From contig JAZKBD010000065.1 of assembly GCA_040388785.1 (NCBI GenBank), forward strand, positions 38,818 through 102,817: a stretch of 64,000 nucleotides of DNA, read 5' to 3'. Source of the DNA: 66-474 sp040388785 (GTDB lineage Bacteria > Pseudomonadota > Gammaproteobacteria > Xanthomonadales > Rhodanobacteraceae). A program made the translations under genes and the position numbers. Below the pieces are notes generated by a model. The model was not told where the DNA came from. It made no database searches and saw only the letters and a list, made by a program, of their open reading frames with translations. This document shows, in pieces, positions 43,692-51,933 of the stretch (positions are counted from its first letter, which is position 1; each line of letters opens with the position of its first letter).

Positions 43692-44210
43692 ATGAAAACC
43701 TGGATTTGTCTGCTCTCGGTTCTTTTCTTTCTTCCGGTCACGGCCGCGCTGGCCGCGCCGCCGCAAGGCACGTCGCAGGATGGCAGTTGGCTGATCGCCA
43801 CGCACCAGACCAACCTGTCGGAAATCGCGTCCGGCCAGCTCGCCGCGCAGAGCGGGCATTCGGAAGCCGTGCGCAACGCCGGGCAGATGCTGGCGTCCGA
43901 TCACCAGTCTCTGGATGCGAAATTGAAGCCGGTTGCCGCACAGCTTGGCGTGACGCTTCCGAACGAACCCAACATGGAACAGCGTGACGAGATGAAGCAT
44001 TTCAAGAGCCTCTCCGGCATGAATTTCGATCGCGACTGGGCAAAGACCGAAGCCGACGGCCACGTGAAATCGATCGAAGCAACCGAGCGCGAAATCCAGC
44101 ACGGCTCGTCGCTGCAGGTGAAGCAGCTCGCGCAGTCGGCGTTGCCGGTGCTGAAAAAGCATCTGCGCACCCTGAAGGCGGCGTCGTCCAAGCTGAGCGG
44201 CAGCATGTAG
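43692..44210 (+). CDS. DUF4142 exported protein
   Basis: Periplasmic helical protein (172 aa) with a cleavable signal peptide (residues 1-21, ending AALAA). DUF4142 proteins form a ferritin-like four-helix bundle; the pattern here is SEIASGQLAAQSGHSEAVRNAGQMLASDHQSLDAKL, then KHFKSLSGMNFDRDWAKTEADGHVKSIEATE. No classical di-iron ExxH pairs are seen, so no redox role is claimed. It lies 51 bases upstream of the xoxF-like gene. The start follows GGAGGCTCGCC. Confidence 0.85.
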   Translation: MKTWICLLSVLFFLPVTAALAAPPQGTSQDGSWLIATHQTNLSEIASGQLAAQSGHSEAVRNAGQMLASDHQSLDAKLKPVAAQLGVTLPNEPNMEQRDEMKHFKSLSGMNFDRDWAKTEADGHVKSIEATEREIQHGSSLQVKQLAQSALPVLKKHLRTLKAASSKLSGSM

Positions 44211-44261
44211 TCGCGCGGGCAGGCCGGCAGGAAGGCCGGCTGCGAACGCCAGGAGGGCGCC

Positions 44262-46103
44262 ATGAAGAAAGTCGCATTGACGATCGCGGTCGCCTGCTCG
44301 GCCGCCGCGCACGCGCAGACGCCGTCCGCCAAGCCATCGGCATCCGGCGCAGCCGCTGCGCCGCCGACGGGCAACGTCGAACAGTTGGCGCACGACCCCG
44401 CCGACTGGCCGATGCCCGGCAAGAACTACGCCGGAACGCGTTTCAGCAGGCTCGACCAGATCAATACGCAGGACGTGAAGAACCTCTCGGTCGCGTGGAC
44501 GTTTTCCACCGGCGTGCTGCGCGGCCACGAAGCTGCGCCGATCGTGGTCGGCGACACGATGTACGTGATCACGCCGTGGCCGAACATCGTGTATGCGCTG
44601 GATCTGTCGAAGGACGGCGCGATCAAGTGGGTGTTCAAGCCGCATCCCGACCCGGCCTCGCAGGGCGTGGCCTGCTGCGACGTGATCAATCGCGGCGTCG
44701 CGTACGAAGACGGCAAGGTCTTCTTCAACACGCTGGATGACCACACGATCGCGCTCGATGCGAAGACCGGCAAGCAGCTCTGGAACACCAAGGTCGGCGA
44801 GATCAACCACGGCGACACCATGACGATGGCGCCGCTGGTGGTGAAGAACCACGTGCTGGTGGGCGTCAGCGGCGGCGAACTCGGCGTGCGCGGCTGGCTG
44901 AAATCACTGGACACCGGCACCGGCAAGGTGCAGTGGACCGCGTATTCGACCGGTCCGGACAAGGACGTGCTGATCGGCAACGATTTCAATCCGCCGTATC
45001 CCGAAGACAAGGGACCGAACCTCGGCGAAACCAGTTGGCCGAACAAGGCCGCATGGGAAATCGGGGGCGGGCCGGTATGGGGCTGGATCACCTACGACCC
45101 GAAGTTGAACCTCATCTACTACGGCACCGGCAATCCCGGTCCGTGGAATCCGTACCAGCGGCCCGGTCTCAACTTCTGGACCTGCACGCTGTTCGCGCGC
45201 GATCCCGACACCGGCATGGCGAAATGGGCGGTGCAGTGGAATCCGCACGACGAACACGACTACGACGGCGTCAATGAAAACGTGCTGGCCAACATCACGA
45301 TCGATGGCCAAGCGCGCGAGGTGCTGATGCACCCCGACCGCAACGGTTTCATGTACGTGCAGGACCGCACCACCGGCAAGATCATTTCCGCGCAAAAATT
45401 CATGCCCGGCGCCAACACGATCGAGCGCATCAACCTCGTGACCGGCGCGCCAGTGGTGAACCCGGCCAAGAATCCGCAACTCAACAAGACCGTCAACGAC
45501 ATGTGCCCGGCCGCGACCGGCGGCAAGGACTGGCAACCGAGCGCGTATTCGCCGGAGACCGGCTTGCTGTACATCCCGCACAACAATATCTGCCAGGACG
45601 AGGAAGTCTCCCAGGTCGGTTATATCGAAGGCACGCCGTACCTTGGCGCCAAGGTCGCAATGAAGGCCGGCCCCGGCGGCTATCGCGGCGCGTTCACTGC
45701 ATACGATCCGGTGCACGCGAAGATCGTCTGGTCGGATCATGAGAACTTCCCGGTGTGGAGCGGCGCGCTGGTGACCGCTGGCGGCGTCGCGTTCTACGGG
45801 ACGATGGATCGCTGGTTCAAGGCGGTCGACGCGAAGACCGGCAAGCTGCTGTGGAAATTCCGCGTGGGCTCCGGCATCAGCGGCCAGCCGGTCACCTACA
45901 AGGGACCGGACGGACGCCAATACGTGGCGGTACTCGCAGGCGTCGGCGGCTGGTCGGGCGCGGTGGTGGCGGGTGACCTCGATCCGCGCAATCCCTATGG
46001 CGCGCTGGGTTTCGTCGGTGCGACGCAGGATCTTCCCGACTACACCGCGAAGGGCGGCGTGCTCTACGTGTTTGCATTGCCGAAGGCGGGAGGCTCGCCG
46101 TGA
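44262..46103 (+). CDS. xoxF: PQQ-dependent alcohol dehydrogenase with lanthanide-type site (XoxF-like)
   Basis: Periplasmic eight-bladed propeller quinoprotein (613 aa) that oxidises methanol or another alcohol and reduces cytochrome c. Signal peptide residues 1-19 (AHAQ). The vicinal disulfide is Cys138-Cys139 (GVACCDV). Metal/PQQ residues: Glu206 (SGGELGVRG), Asn291 (GTGNPGPWNP), catalytic Asp333 and Asp335 in HDYDG. The second Asp is the lanthanide signature of XoxF/ExaF enzymes (Ala in calcium-type MxaF). Spacing 206/291/333/335 closely follows 172/256/299/301 of the Methylacidiphilum XoxF. The xoxJ-like and cytochrome c genes follow, as in xoxFJG clusters. No mxaI-like subunit or PQQ synthesis genes in the window. 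The substrate may be methanol or a longer alcohol. Confidence 0.85.
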   Translation: MKKVALTIAVACSAAAHAQTPSAKPSASGAAAAPPTGNVEQLAHDPADWPMPGKNYAGTRFSRLDQINTQDVKNLSVAWTFSTGVLRGHEAAPIVVGDTMYVITPWPNIVYALDLSKDGAIKWVFKPHPDPASQGVACCDVINRGVAYEDGKVFFNTLDDHTIALDAKTGKQLWNTKVGEINHGDTMTMAPLVVKNHVLVGVSGGELGVRGWLKSLDTGTGKVQWTAYSTGPDKDVLIGNDFNPPYPEDKGPNLGETSWPNKAAWEIGGGPVWGWITYDPKLNLIYYGTGNPGPWNPYQRPGLNFWTCTLFARDPDTGMAKWAVQWNPHDEHDYDGVNENVLANITIDGQAREVLMHPDRNGFMYVQDRTTGKIISAQKFMPGANTIERINLVTGAPVVNPAKNPQLNKTVNDMCPAATGGKDWQPSAYSPETGLLYIPHNNICQDEEVSQVGYIEGTPYLGAKVAMKAGPGGYRGAFTAYDPVHAKIVWSDHENFPVWSGALVTAGGVAFYGTMDRWFKAVDAKTGKLLWKFRVGSGISGQPVTYKGPDGRQYVAVLAGVGGWSGAVVAGDLDPRNPYGALGFVGATQDLPDYTAKGGVLYVFALPKAGGSP

Positions 46104-47149
46104 AACGCACGCCTTGTTCCGGCACGCGCATCGCTGCTTTTCTCCTCCCCCTTCAAGGGGGAGGCCGGGAGGGGGATGGGATGGTTTTGCACGTCAAGCA
46201 ACCCATCCCCACCAGCGCTACGCGCTCGGCCTGCGGCCGCCTCCCCTTGAAGGGGAGGGTTCTTGCCCCGCGGCTCTTGTTGATGCTGATCGCGTGGGCT
46301 GCATTCGTACCGGCGGTGGCGCTGGCGCAAGCGACGCATACGCAATACCCCGACAAGAAACCGGCGACCGAAGGCACGCAACTGCGCGTGTGCGCCGATC
46401 CCAACAACCTGCCGTTCTCGAACCAGGCCGGGCAGGGCTTCGAAAACGAGCTCGCCGGCATGCTGGCGAAATCGCTGGGCAAGACCGTCGAGTACACGTG
46501 GCAGGTGCAGCAGAAGCAGTTCCTGCGCGACACCCTGGACGCGGACAAATGCGACGTGGTGATCGGACTGCCGACCGATGATCACGCCGACGGCGTGCTC
46601 ACCACGCAACCGTACTACCGCTCCACCTACGCACTGGTATATCGCGCCGACGCGCCATACAAGCTGACGTCGCTGGATGATCCGCGCCTGCACAAGCTCA
46701 GCATCGGCGTGCATTCCATCGGCGACGACTGGGCGGACCTGCCGGGCGGCGCGGTGCTGGCGTACCGCGGCATCGTCGACAACGTGCACGTGTACAAGAT
46801 GTTCGCCGATTTCTCGCGCCCGAATCCTTCCGCGGATCTGATCGAAGCGGTGGCGAAGGGTGACGTGGACGTCGCGATCGCGTGGGGTCCGCTGGCAGGC
46901 TACTTTGCGACACGTGAACCGGTGAAACTGACGGTGGTGCTGCTGACGCACACGCACGCGGTCCTGCCGTTCCAGTTTTCCATCTCGATGGCGGTGCGGC
47001 ACGGCGACGGTGCGCTGCGCGACAAGTTGAACGCGTTCCTGCAATCGCATCGCGACGCGATCCATGCACTGCTCGCGCGCTACGGGGTGCCGCAATTGCC
47101 CATGCTGCCTGGATCAGCGGACACGAACGAGCGTGTCACCGCGCGCTGA
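46100..47149 (+). CDS. xoxJ: XoxJ/MoxJ-like periplasmic binding protein, repeat element in 5' coding region
   Basis: Solute-binding-fold periplasmic protein (349 aa as read) of the type found with quinoprotein dehydrogenases and thought to help activate or load them. Core: LRVCADPNNLPFSNQAGQGFENELAGMLAKSLGK, KCDVVIGLPTDD, GDVDVAIAWGPLAGY. The GTG start overlaps the xoxF stop by four bases. A palindromic repeat (46143-46260) lies in frame between the first codons (MKRTPCSGTRIAAF) and the signal-peptide-like LLLMLIAWAAFVPAVALAQA. The N-terminus is either extended by the inserted element or translation begins after it, where GGGGAGGG precedes TTG codons and an ATG. Confidence 0.82.
   Translation: MKRTPCSGTRIAAFLLPLQGGGREGDGMVLHVKQPIPTSATRSACGRLPLKGRVLAPRLLLMLIAWAAFVPAVALAQATHTQYPDKKPATEGTQLRVCADPNNLPFSNQAGQGFENELAGMLAKSLGKTVEYTWQVQQKQFLRDTLDADKCDVVIGLPTDDHADGVLTTQPYYRSTYALVYRADAPYKLTSLDDPRLHKLSIGVHSIGDDWADLPGGAVLAYRGIVDNVHVYKMFADFSRPNPSADLIEAVAKGDVDVAIAWGPLAGYFATREPVKLTVVLLTHTHAVLPFQFSISMAVRHGDGALRDKLNAFLQSHRDAIHALLARYGVPQLPMLPGSADTNERVTAR
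46143..46260. repeat. Inverted CTCCCCCTT repeat pair inside xoxJ 5' end
   Basis: The left arm CTCCCCCTTCAAGGGGGAGG...GGGATGGG and right arm CCCATCCCC...CTCCCCTTGAAGGGGAGG are mutually inverted, with a short TTTTGCACGTCAAG centre. The unit stays in frame with xoxJ and contains no stop in that frame. It belongs to a second dispersed family; a single-armed relative is at 48850-48896. Confidence 0.75.
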
Positions 47150-47173
47150 GCGGCCGTTGCCACGGAGGGCACG

Positions 47174-47809
47174 ATGAAAAACTTGACGACAGCTTTCCTG
47201 CTTGCGGCGTGCATGGTGCCGGCGATGATCGTCGCTGCGGTCGCGCAGACGGTGACGCCGCACGTCGACGCGGGCAATGCGCAGCTTCGCAACGAGGCCG
47301 TGTCGCATCTGCACATGGGTCCGAGCGCGAACGTGCAAAACCCTTACGCGAATGATCCGCAGGCGCTGATGCGCGGCAAGCTGCTGTTCCAGCATCTCAA
47401 CTGCAACGGCTGCCACGCGCCGGGCGGCGGCGGCGGGATGGGGCCGTCGCTGTCCGACAAGGTGTGGTTGTACGGCAGTAGTCCCGGCGACATTTACCTC
47501 AGCATCGAGCACGGGCGGCCGAACGGCATGCCGCAATGGGGCACGGCGCTGCCGCCGCAGGCGATCTGGGAGCTGGTGACCTACGTCCAGAGCCTTTCCC
47601 AACCGCAGCCGGAATTCGAAGCAACCACCAAGCAGGGCGCGACACCTGCGCCCGCACCGGGACAGGTGCCGCATCCGGTAGCGGGCAAGCAGCCCGCGGC
47701 GCTGCCGAAGCACCAGAAGCCGGTGCCGAAGCCGCCGTATCCCGCGCCGGCGATGACGCCGAGCAGAAAGACACCGGCAGCGCCGGCCTCGACGAGCGGC
47801 CATCGCTGA
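47174..47809 (+). CDS. Exported class I cytochrome c (probable XoxG-like electron acceptor)
   Basis: Monoheme cytochrome c (211 aa). The signal peptide ends at about residue 24 (AAVAQ). Heme site CNGCH (Cys77, Cys80, His81), with Met119 (PNGMPQW) as likely sixth ligand. From about residue 150 the tail is Pro/Ala/Lys-rich and presumably unstructured. Position directly behind xoxF and xoxJ suggests it takes electrons from the PQQ enzyme, as XoxG does. Its stop shares a base with the coxB start (TGATG), which ties it to the oxidase that could be its own acceptor. Sequence identity to known XoxG was not tested. Confidence 0.85.
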   Translation: MKNLTTAFLLAACMVPAMIVAAVAQTVTPHVDAGNAQLRNEAVSHLHMGPSANVQNPYANDPQALMRGKLLFQHLNCNGCHAPGGGGGMGPSLSDKVWLYGSSPGDIYLSIEHGRPNGMPQWGTALPPQAIWELVTYVQSLSQPQPEFEATTKQGATPAPAPGQVPHPVAGKQPAALPKHQKPVPKPPYPAPAMTPSRKTPAAPASTSGHR

Positions 47810-48825
47810 TGCGCCGGGCATTCGCCATCGCGTTGCTGGTGCTGCCGATCGCTGCGCGCGCGGCGTCGCCGATGACGTACATGTCGTCGAATGGCCCGGC
47901 CGCCAATCCGATCACCTCGCTCGGCTGGGGTTTGCTGGCGCTTTCGATTTTCGTCGCCGCGTTCATCGCCTTCGCGGTGTTGATCGGCATCTGGTGGAAA
48001 CGGGGCGACGGCGCCTACGACGACCGCGGCTGGCCTGTGGTGACGCGCGGCCGCAACGGCATGCCGTGGCTCACCTTCGGCGTACCGATCTCGATCTTCC
48101 TGTTGCTGCTGTCGGCCATCTGGACGTTCTTCACGCTGGGCGCGATCGCGGCGCCGCCGAAGAAGGCACCGATCACGCTGGAAGTCACCGCGCACCAGTG
48201 GTGGTGGGAGGTGCATTACGAACGTACCGACGATCCCAAGGCCGCGTTCGACACCGCCAACGAAATCCACGTGCCGGTGGGCGTGCCGGTACGCGTCCGG
48301 GTAACCAGTGCCGATGTGATCCATTCGTTCTGGGTCCCCAAGCTCGCCGGCAAGACCGACACCATTCCCGGCCAGGTCAACCTCGCGTGGCTGCAGGCGA
48401 ACGAACCCGGCGTGTATCGCGGCCAGTGCACGGAATTCTGCGGCCTGCAGCACGCGCACATGGCGCTGTACGTGGTCGCGCAGAAAGGGCCGGCATTCCA
48501 GGCATGGTGGAATCATCAGTCGCAGGACGCCGGTGCGCCGCCATCGCAGCAGGCGATACGCGGGGAGCAGGTGTTCGAAACGCGCTGCGCGATCTGCCAT
48601 TCGGTGCGCGGCCTTGCCGGCAGCCAAGGCAACCTCGGACCCGACCTGACGCACGTGATGAGCCGGCGCACACTCGCCGCGGGAACGTTGACCAACACGC
48701 CCGGCAATCTCGCGGCGTGGGTCAGTGACGCGCCTGCACTGAAACCCGGCACGGACATGCCGAAGGAAAACCTCGACGGTCCGCAGTTGCAGGACCTGCT
48801 CGCATATCTGAAGACACTGAAATGA
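47809..48825 (+). CDS. coxB: Cytochrome c oxidase subunit II with fused cytochrome c domain
   Basis: Subunit II (338 aa): signal sequence, two membrane helices (about 38-63 and 88-112), the cupredoxin CuA domain, and a C-terminal cytochrome c. All CuA ligands are seen: His172, Cys207, Glu209, Cys211, His215 and Met218 (CTEFCGLQHAHM). The heme site is CAICH (Cys260, Cys263, His264), with Met317 in TDMPKE as probable ligand. The CuA site marks it as a cytochrome c, not quinol, oxidase. It belongs with the following unusual subunit I. A 99-base spacer with a short repeat lies between them. Confidence 0.93.
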   Translation: MRRAFAIALLVLPIAARAASPMTYMSSNGPAANPITSLGWGLLALSIFVAAFIAFAVLIGIWWKRGDGAYDDRGWPVVTRGRNGMPWLTFGVPISIFLLLLSAIWTFFTLGAIAAPPKKAPITLEVTAHQWWWEVHYERTDDPKAAFDTANEIHVPVGVPVRVRVTSADVIHSFWVPKLAGKTDTIPGQVNLAWLQANEPGVYRGQCTEFCGLQHAHMALYVVAQKGPAFQAWWNHQSQDAGAPPSQQAIRGEQVFETRCAICHSVRGLAGSQGNLGPDLTHVMSRRTLAAGTLTNTPGNLAAWVSDAPALKPGTDMPKENLDGPQLQDLLAYLKTLK

Positions 48826-48849
48826 ATTGCCACGGACTCGCGAGTGTTG

Positions 48850-48896
48850 CCCCCATCCGGCGCTTCGCGCCACCTTCCCCCGCAAGCGGGGGAAGG
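48850..48896. repeat. Palindromic CTTCCCCCGC repeat before ctaD
   Basis: CCCCCATCCGGCGCTTCGCGCC and CCTTCCCCCGCAAGCGGGGGAAGG make two adjacent hairpins in the spacer between coxB and the subunit I gene. It resembles half of the pair in xoxJ. Confidence 0.7.
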
Positions 48897-48924
48897 AAAG
48901 TCAAGGCATAGGCAAGGACGCCAC

Positions 48925-50859
48925 ATGGCCGCCAACCCGACATACCGAACGCCCGTGATCGCAGTGCCCGACGAGGCGCTTCGCCACAAGCTGGAAAGCA
49001 TGTGGTCCGATCCGCACAACCTGCACGGCTGGTTCGGCACCACCGACCACAAGAAGATCGGCAAGCGTTACCTGGTGACGGCCTTCATCTTCCTAATCGC
49101 CGGCGGCATCGAGGCGCTCGGCATGCGCCTGCAGCTTGCACAGCCGAACGAGCACCTGCTGTCGCCCGAGCTGTACAACCAGTTCTTCAGCATGCACGGG
49201 ATGACGATGATCTTCCTGTACGCGCTGCCGATCCTGTCGGGCTTCAGCAATTACCTGTGGCCGCTGATCCTCGGCACGCGCGACATGGCGTTCCCGCGCC
49301 TCAACGCGTTCACCTACTGGGTGTTCGTGCTGGCCGGCATCTTCCTCTACATCGGTTTCTGGGACGCCAAGGGCACCGACGTCGGCTGGTTCAACTACGT
49401 GCCGCTGGCCGGCCGCACCTACAACCCGGACTGGAACGTGGACATCTATTCGCTGGGGATGATCTTCCTCGGCATCTCCACCACCGCGGGCGCGGTGAAT
49501 TTCATCGCCACGATGTTCCGCACGCGCGCGCCGGGCATGTCGATCAGTCGCGTGCCCATCATGATCTGGGGCACGCTGGTCGCGAATGTCGGCATCCTGT
49601 TCGCGGTGCCGGCGGTGAGCCTCGATTTCATGTTGCTGTGGCTGGACCGGCGCTTCGGCACGCAGTTCTTCAATGTTTCCGGCGGCGGGCGTCCGCTGCT
49701 GTGGCAGCACCTGTTCTGGATCTTCGGGCATCCGTGGGTGTACGCGATCGTGCTGCCGGCGATGAGCATCGTTTCGCAGGGCCTGCCGGTGTATTGCCGG
49801 CGCCCGCTGGTCGCGCATTCCGCCGTGGTGCTGGCGACGATCCTCACGATGGTGCTGGGTTTCGGCGTGTGGGTGCACCACATGTTCGCGACCGGGCTGC
49901 CGGTGATAGCGATGGGCTATTTCGCGGCGGCGAGTTTCGTGATCGTGATTCCCTCGGCGGTGTCGGTATTCGCGTGGGTGGCGACGATCTGGATCGGGCG
50001 CCCGGTGTTCACCACTGCGTTCAAGTTCTTCGCCGCGGAAATCGTGCTGTTCGTGATCGGCGGCGTGTCGGGATTCATGACGGCCTCCGTGCCGCTGGAC
50101 CTGCAACTCACCGACACCTATTTCGTGGTCGCGCACATCCATTACGTGCTGATCGGCATCAACGTGTTCCCGGTGGTCGGCGGCATCTACCACTGGTTCC
50201 CGAAGATGACCGGCCGGATGATGAACGAGCGGCTCGGCTGGTGGAATTTCTGGTTGATGTTCATCGGCTTCAACCTGGGTTTCTTCCCGATGCACATCTC
50301 CGGGCTCGAAGGCATGCCGCGCCGCATCTACACCTATCCCGCGAACATGGGCTGGGGCGATTTGAACCTGGTCACCACGATCGGCGCGTTCGTGTTTGCG
50401 CTCGGCGTGCTGTTGTTCGTGATCAACGTGATCCGCAGCCGCTTCGCCGGCGAGATCGCGCCGTCGAATCCGTGGGACGCGCCGACTTTGGAATGGGCGA
50501 CCGAGTCGCCCGCACCCAGCTACAACTTCGCGGTGATTCCGCGCGTTGCCAGCCTGCATCCGCTGTGGGAAGAGCGGCTGGACGAAAGCGGGCGCAGCAC
50601 GCTGGACGAAGGCCCGGTGCTGGACCACGAACACGAGATGCCCGGCACCACCGGCCTCGATGCCGAACCCGACGTGATCCTGAAAATGCCCAGCCTGTCG
50701 CTGGCGCCGCTCGCGATGGCGCTGCTGATCGCGGGCACCTTCGTCGGACTGCTGATGGCGATGTGGTGGGTGGCGGCCGGCTGCATGCTCGCGATGATTC
50801 CCGCGATGTTGTGGTGGATGTGGCCGCGCCATGAAACCGGCTGGGCAGTACGCGCATGA
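48925..50859 (+). CDS. ctaD: Heme-copper oxidase subunit I lacking canonical proton-channel Glu and Lys
   Basis: Catalytic subunit (644 aa, about 12 core helices plus a C-terminal extension with two more). Low-spin heme ligands His91 and His406, high-spin heme ligand His404, CuB ligands His269, His318 and His319, and cross-link Tyr273 are all present, so oxygen chemistry should be intact. The usual GHPEVY is GHPWVY here (Trp271 for the D-channel Glu), without the Tyr-Ser of A2 oxidases. The K-channel motif PTGIKVF is PSAVSVF, with Ser347 for Lys. Asp120 at the D-channel mouth remains (GTRDMAFPRLN). It resembles the alternative CoxMNOP type more than standard aa3. The ATG at 48925 was chosen; upstream frame is repeat. 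ATGA overlap with coxC. Confidence 0.9.
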   Translation: MAANPTYRTPVIAVPDEALRHKLESMWSDPHNLHGWFGTTDHKKIGKRYLVTAFIFLIAGGIEALGMRLQLAQPNEHLLSPELYNQFFSMHGMTMIFLYALPILSGFSNYLWPLILGTRDMAFPRLNAFTYWVFVLAGIFLYIGFWDAKGTDVGWFNYVPLAGRTYNPDWNVDIYSLGMIFLGISTTAGAVNFIATMFRTRAPGMSISRVPIMIWGTLVANVGILFAVPAVSLDFMLLWLDRRFGTQFFNVSGGGRPLLWQHLFWIFGHPWVYAIVLPAMSIVSQGLPVYCRRPLVAHSAVVLATILTMVLGFGVWVHHMFATGLPVIAMGYFAAASFVIVIPSAVSVFAWVATIWIGRPVFTTAFKFFAAEIVLFVIGGVSGFMTASVPLDLQLTDTYFVVAHIHYVLIGINVFPVVGGIYHWFPKMTGRMMNERLGWWNFWLMFIGFNLGFFPMHISGLEGMPRRIYTYPANMGWGDLNLVTTIGAFVFALGVLLFVINVIRSRFAGEIAPSNPWDAPTLEWATESPAPSYNFAVIPRVASLHPLWEERLDESGRSTLDEGPVLDHEHEMPGTTGLDAEPDVILKMPSLSLAPLAMALLIAGTFVGLLMAMWWVAAGCMLAMIPAMLWWMWPRHETGWAVRA

Positions 50860-51473
50860 ACACGATCGCGCGCGAAGCACGCACGCTGCCGCGGCCGTTG
50901 CCGGTCGGCCAGGCCGGCCGCCGCACGCCTGGCTGGTGGGGAATGCTGTGCCTGATCGGCACCGAAGCGGCGATCTTCGCGTACCTGATCTTCAGTTACT
51001 TCTACCTGCAATCGCAGACGTCGCAACCGTGGCCGCCGACCGGACTGCCGCCGTTGCGGTATTCGGCGCCGAGCACGGCCATCCTGCTGATCAGCGTCGC
51101 CACGATCTGGTGGGCCGATTCGCGCTTGCGGCTCGGTCGCATCGCAATGACGTTTGGCGGACTTGGCGTCACCGCGCTGATCGGCATCACCTACGTGGTG
51201 CTGCAATGTTTCGACTGGCATGCGGAGCCGTTCCTGGCGAACAGCGGCGCGCATGCTTCGCTGTTTTACGCGATCACCGCCTTCCACGTGCTGCACGCCG
51301 CGATCGGCGTGCTGATGCTGGGCGCGGTGATCCTGTGGGCCGCGCTCGGCCACATCACCGCCGAACGGCACAACGCCGTCACGATCGTCGCGCTGTACTG
51401 GTACTTCGTGGTGGCGGCGTGGATCGCGGTGTTCATCACCTTGTACCTGCTGCCGTGGATCACGCCACATTGA
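50856..51473 (+). CDS. coxC: Cytochrome c oxidase subunit III
   Basis: Short subunit III (205 aa) with five membrane helices, as in the CyoC/CoxO-like class that lacks the first two helices of mitochondrial-type CoxIII. GWWGMLCLIGTEAAIFAYLIFSYFY holds the conserved Glu after Thr; FHVLHAAIGVLMLG and VALYWYFVVAAWIAVFITLY are typical. The start overlaps the subunit I stop by four bases, and the next small gene begins seven bases after its stop. Confidence 0.9.
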   Translation: MNTIAREARTLPRPLPVGQAGRRTPGWWGMLCLIGTEAAIFAYLIFSYFYLQSQTSQPWPPTGLPPLRYSAPSTAILLISVATIWWADSRLRLGRIAMTFGGLGVTALIGITYVVLQCFDWHAEPFLANSGAHASLFYAITAFHVLHAAIGVLMLGAVILWAALGHITAERHNAVTIVALYWYFVVAAWIAVFITLYLLPWITPH

Positions 51474-51480
51474 GTGTGTC

Positions 51481-51894
51481 ATGCCGACCGTCACTTCCAG
51501 CAATCCGCCTGCCTACACCCGCGTCCGCGCGGGCGCGGGACTCGTGTTCGCGGTGTTCGGCGCGCCAGCGGCGTGGCTGCTGCAACTGATCATCGGCTAC
51601 GCGCTGGCTTCGCACGCGTGTTATCCGCTGGACGTGCCGCTGATGGCGCCGGTGTGGGGCGGACTGTGGTGGGTGCTGATCGGCGTGGATCTGGCGGCGG
51701 TGCTGATCGCGGGCGCGGCGTTGCTGTCGGCGATGCGCTGGCGGCGCGTCTGGCGCGACGCCGATCCACACGACCTCGCCGCGCAACGCAAGCGCTTCAT
51801 CGCCAATTGGTCGCTGCTGGTCAGCGCACTGTTTTCGATCGCGGTGGTGTTCACGATCGTGATGTTGTTCATCGAACCGGTTTGCAATTATTGA
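51481..51894 (+). CDS. Small membrane protein of the oxidase operon (CoxP-like position)
   Basis: Protein of 137 aa with three predicted membrane helices (about 17-44, 59-82, 111-131) and a basic loop RWRRVWRDADPHDLAAQRKRF before the last. I recognise no family motif. Its place after subunit III matches the fourth subunit (coxP or subunit IV) of alternative oxidase operons, so it is probably a structural or assembly component. It is 39 bases upstream of the ctaG-cytochrome c gene. It does not resemble the subunit IV-like protein at 59163-59468. Confidence 0.7.
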   Translation: MPTVTSSNPPAYTRVRAGAGLVFAVFGAPAAWLLQLIIGYALASHACYPLDVPLMAPVWGGLWWVLIGVDLAAVLIAGAALLSAMRWRRVWRDADPHDLAAQRKRFIANWSLLVSALFSIAVVFTIVMLFIEPVCNY

Positions 51895-51933
51895 GTACGA
51901 GATTCTCGAGAATTCGGAGAGGGTGACAAGGAA

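Noticed and set aside
44262..46103. Membrane glucose dehydrogenase (Gcd) or calcium-type MxaF as identity of the PQQ enzyme
   Set aside because: There are no N-terminal membrane helices as in Gcd; the Asp-Tyr-Asp site and vicinal Cys pair point to the XoxF/ExaF group.
48925..50859. Nitric oxide reductase as identity of the unusual subunit I
   Set aside because: The cross-link Tyr273 is present, CuA subunit II and subunit III genes flank it, and the NOR-type Glu pattern is absent.
49093..50880. 595-codon minus-strand frame opposite oxidase subunit I
   Set aside because: Same reason: antisense of a membrane protein, His/Arg-rich and without family features.
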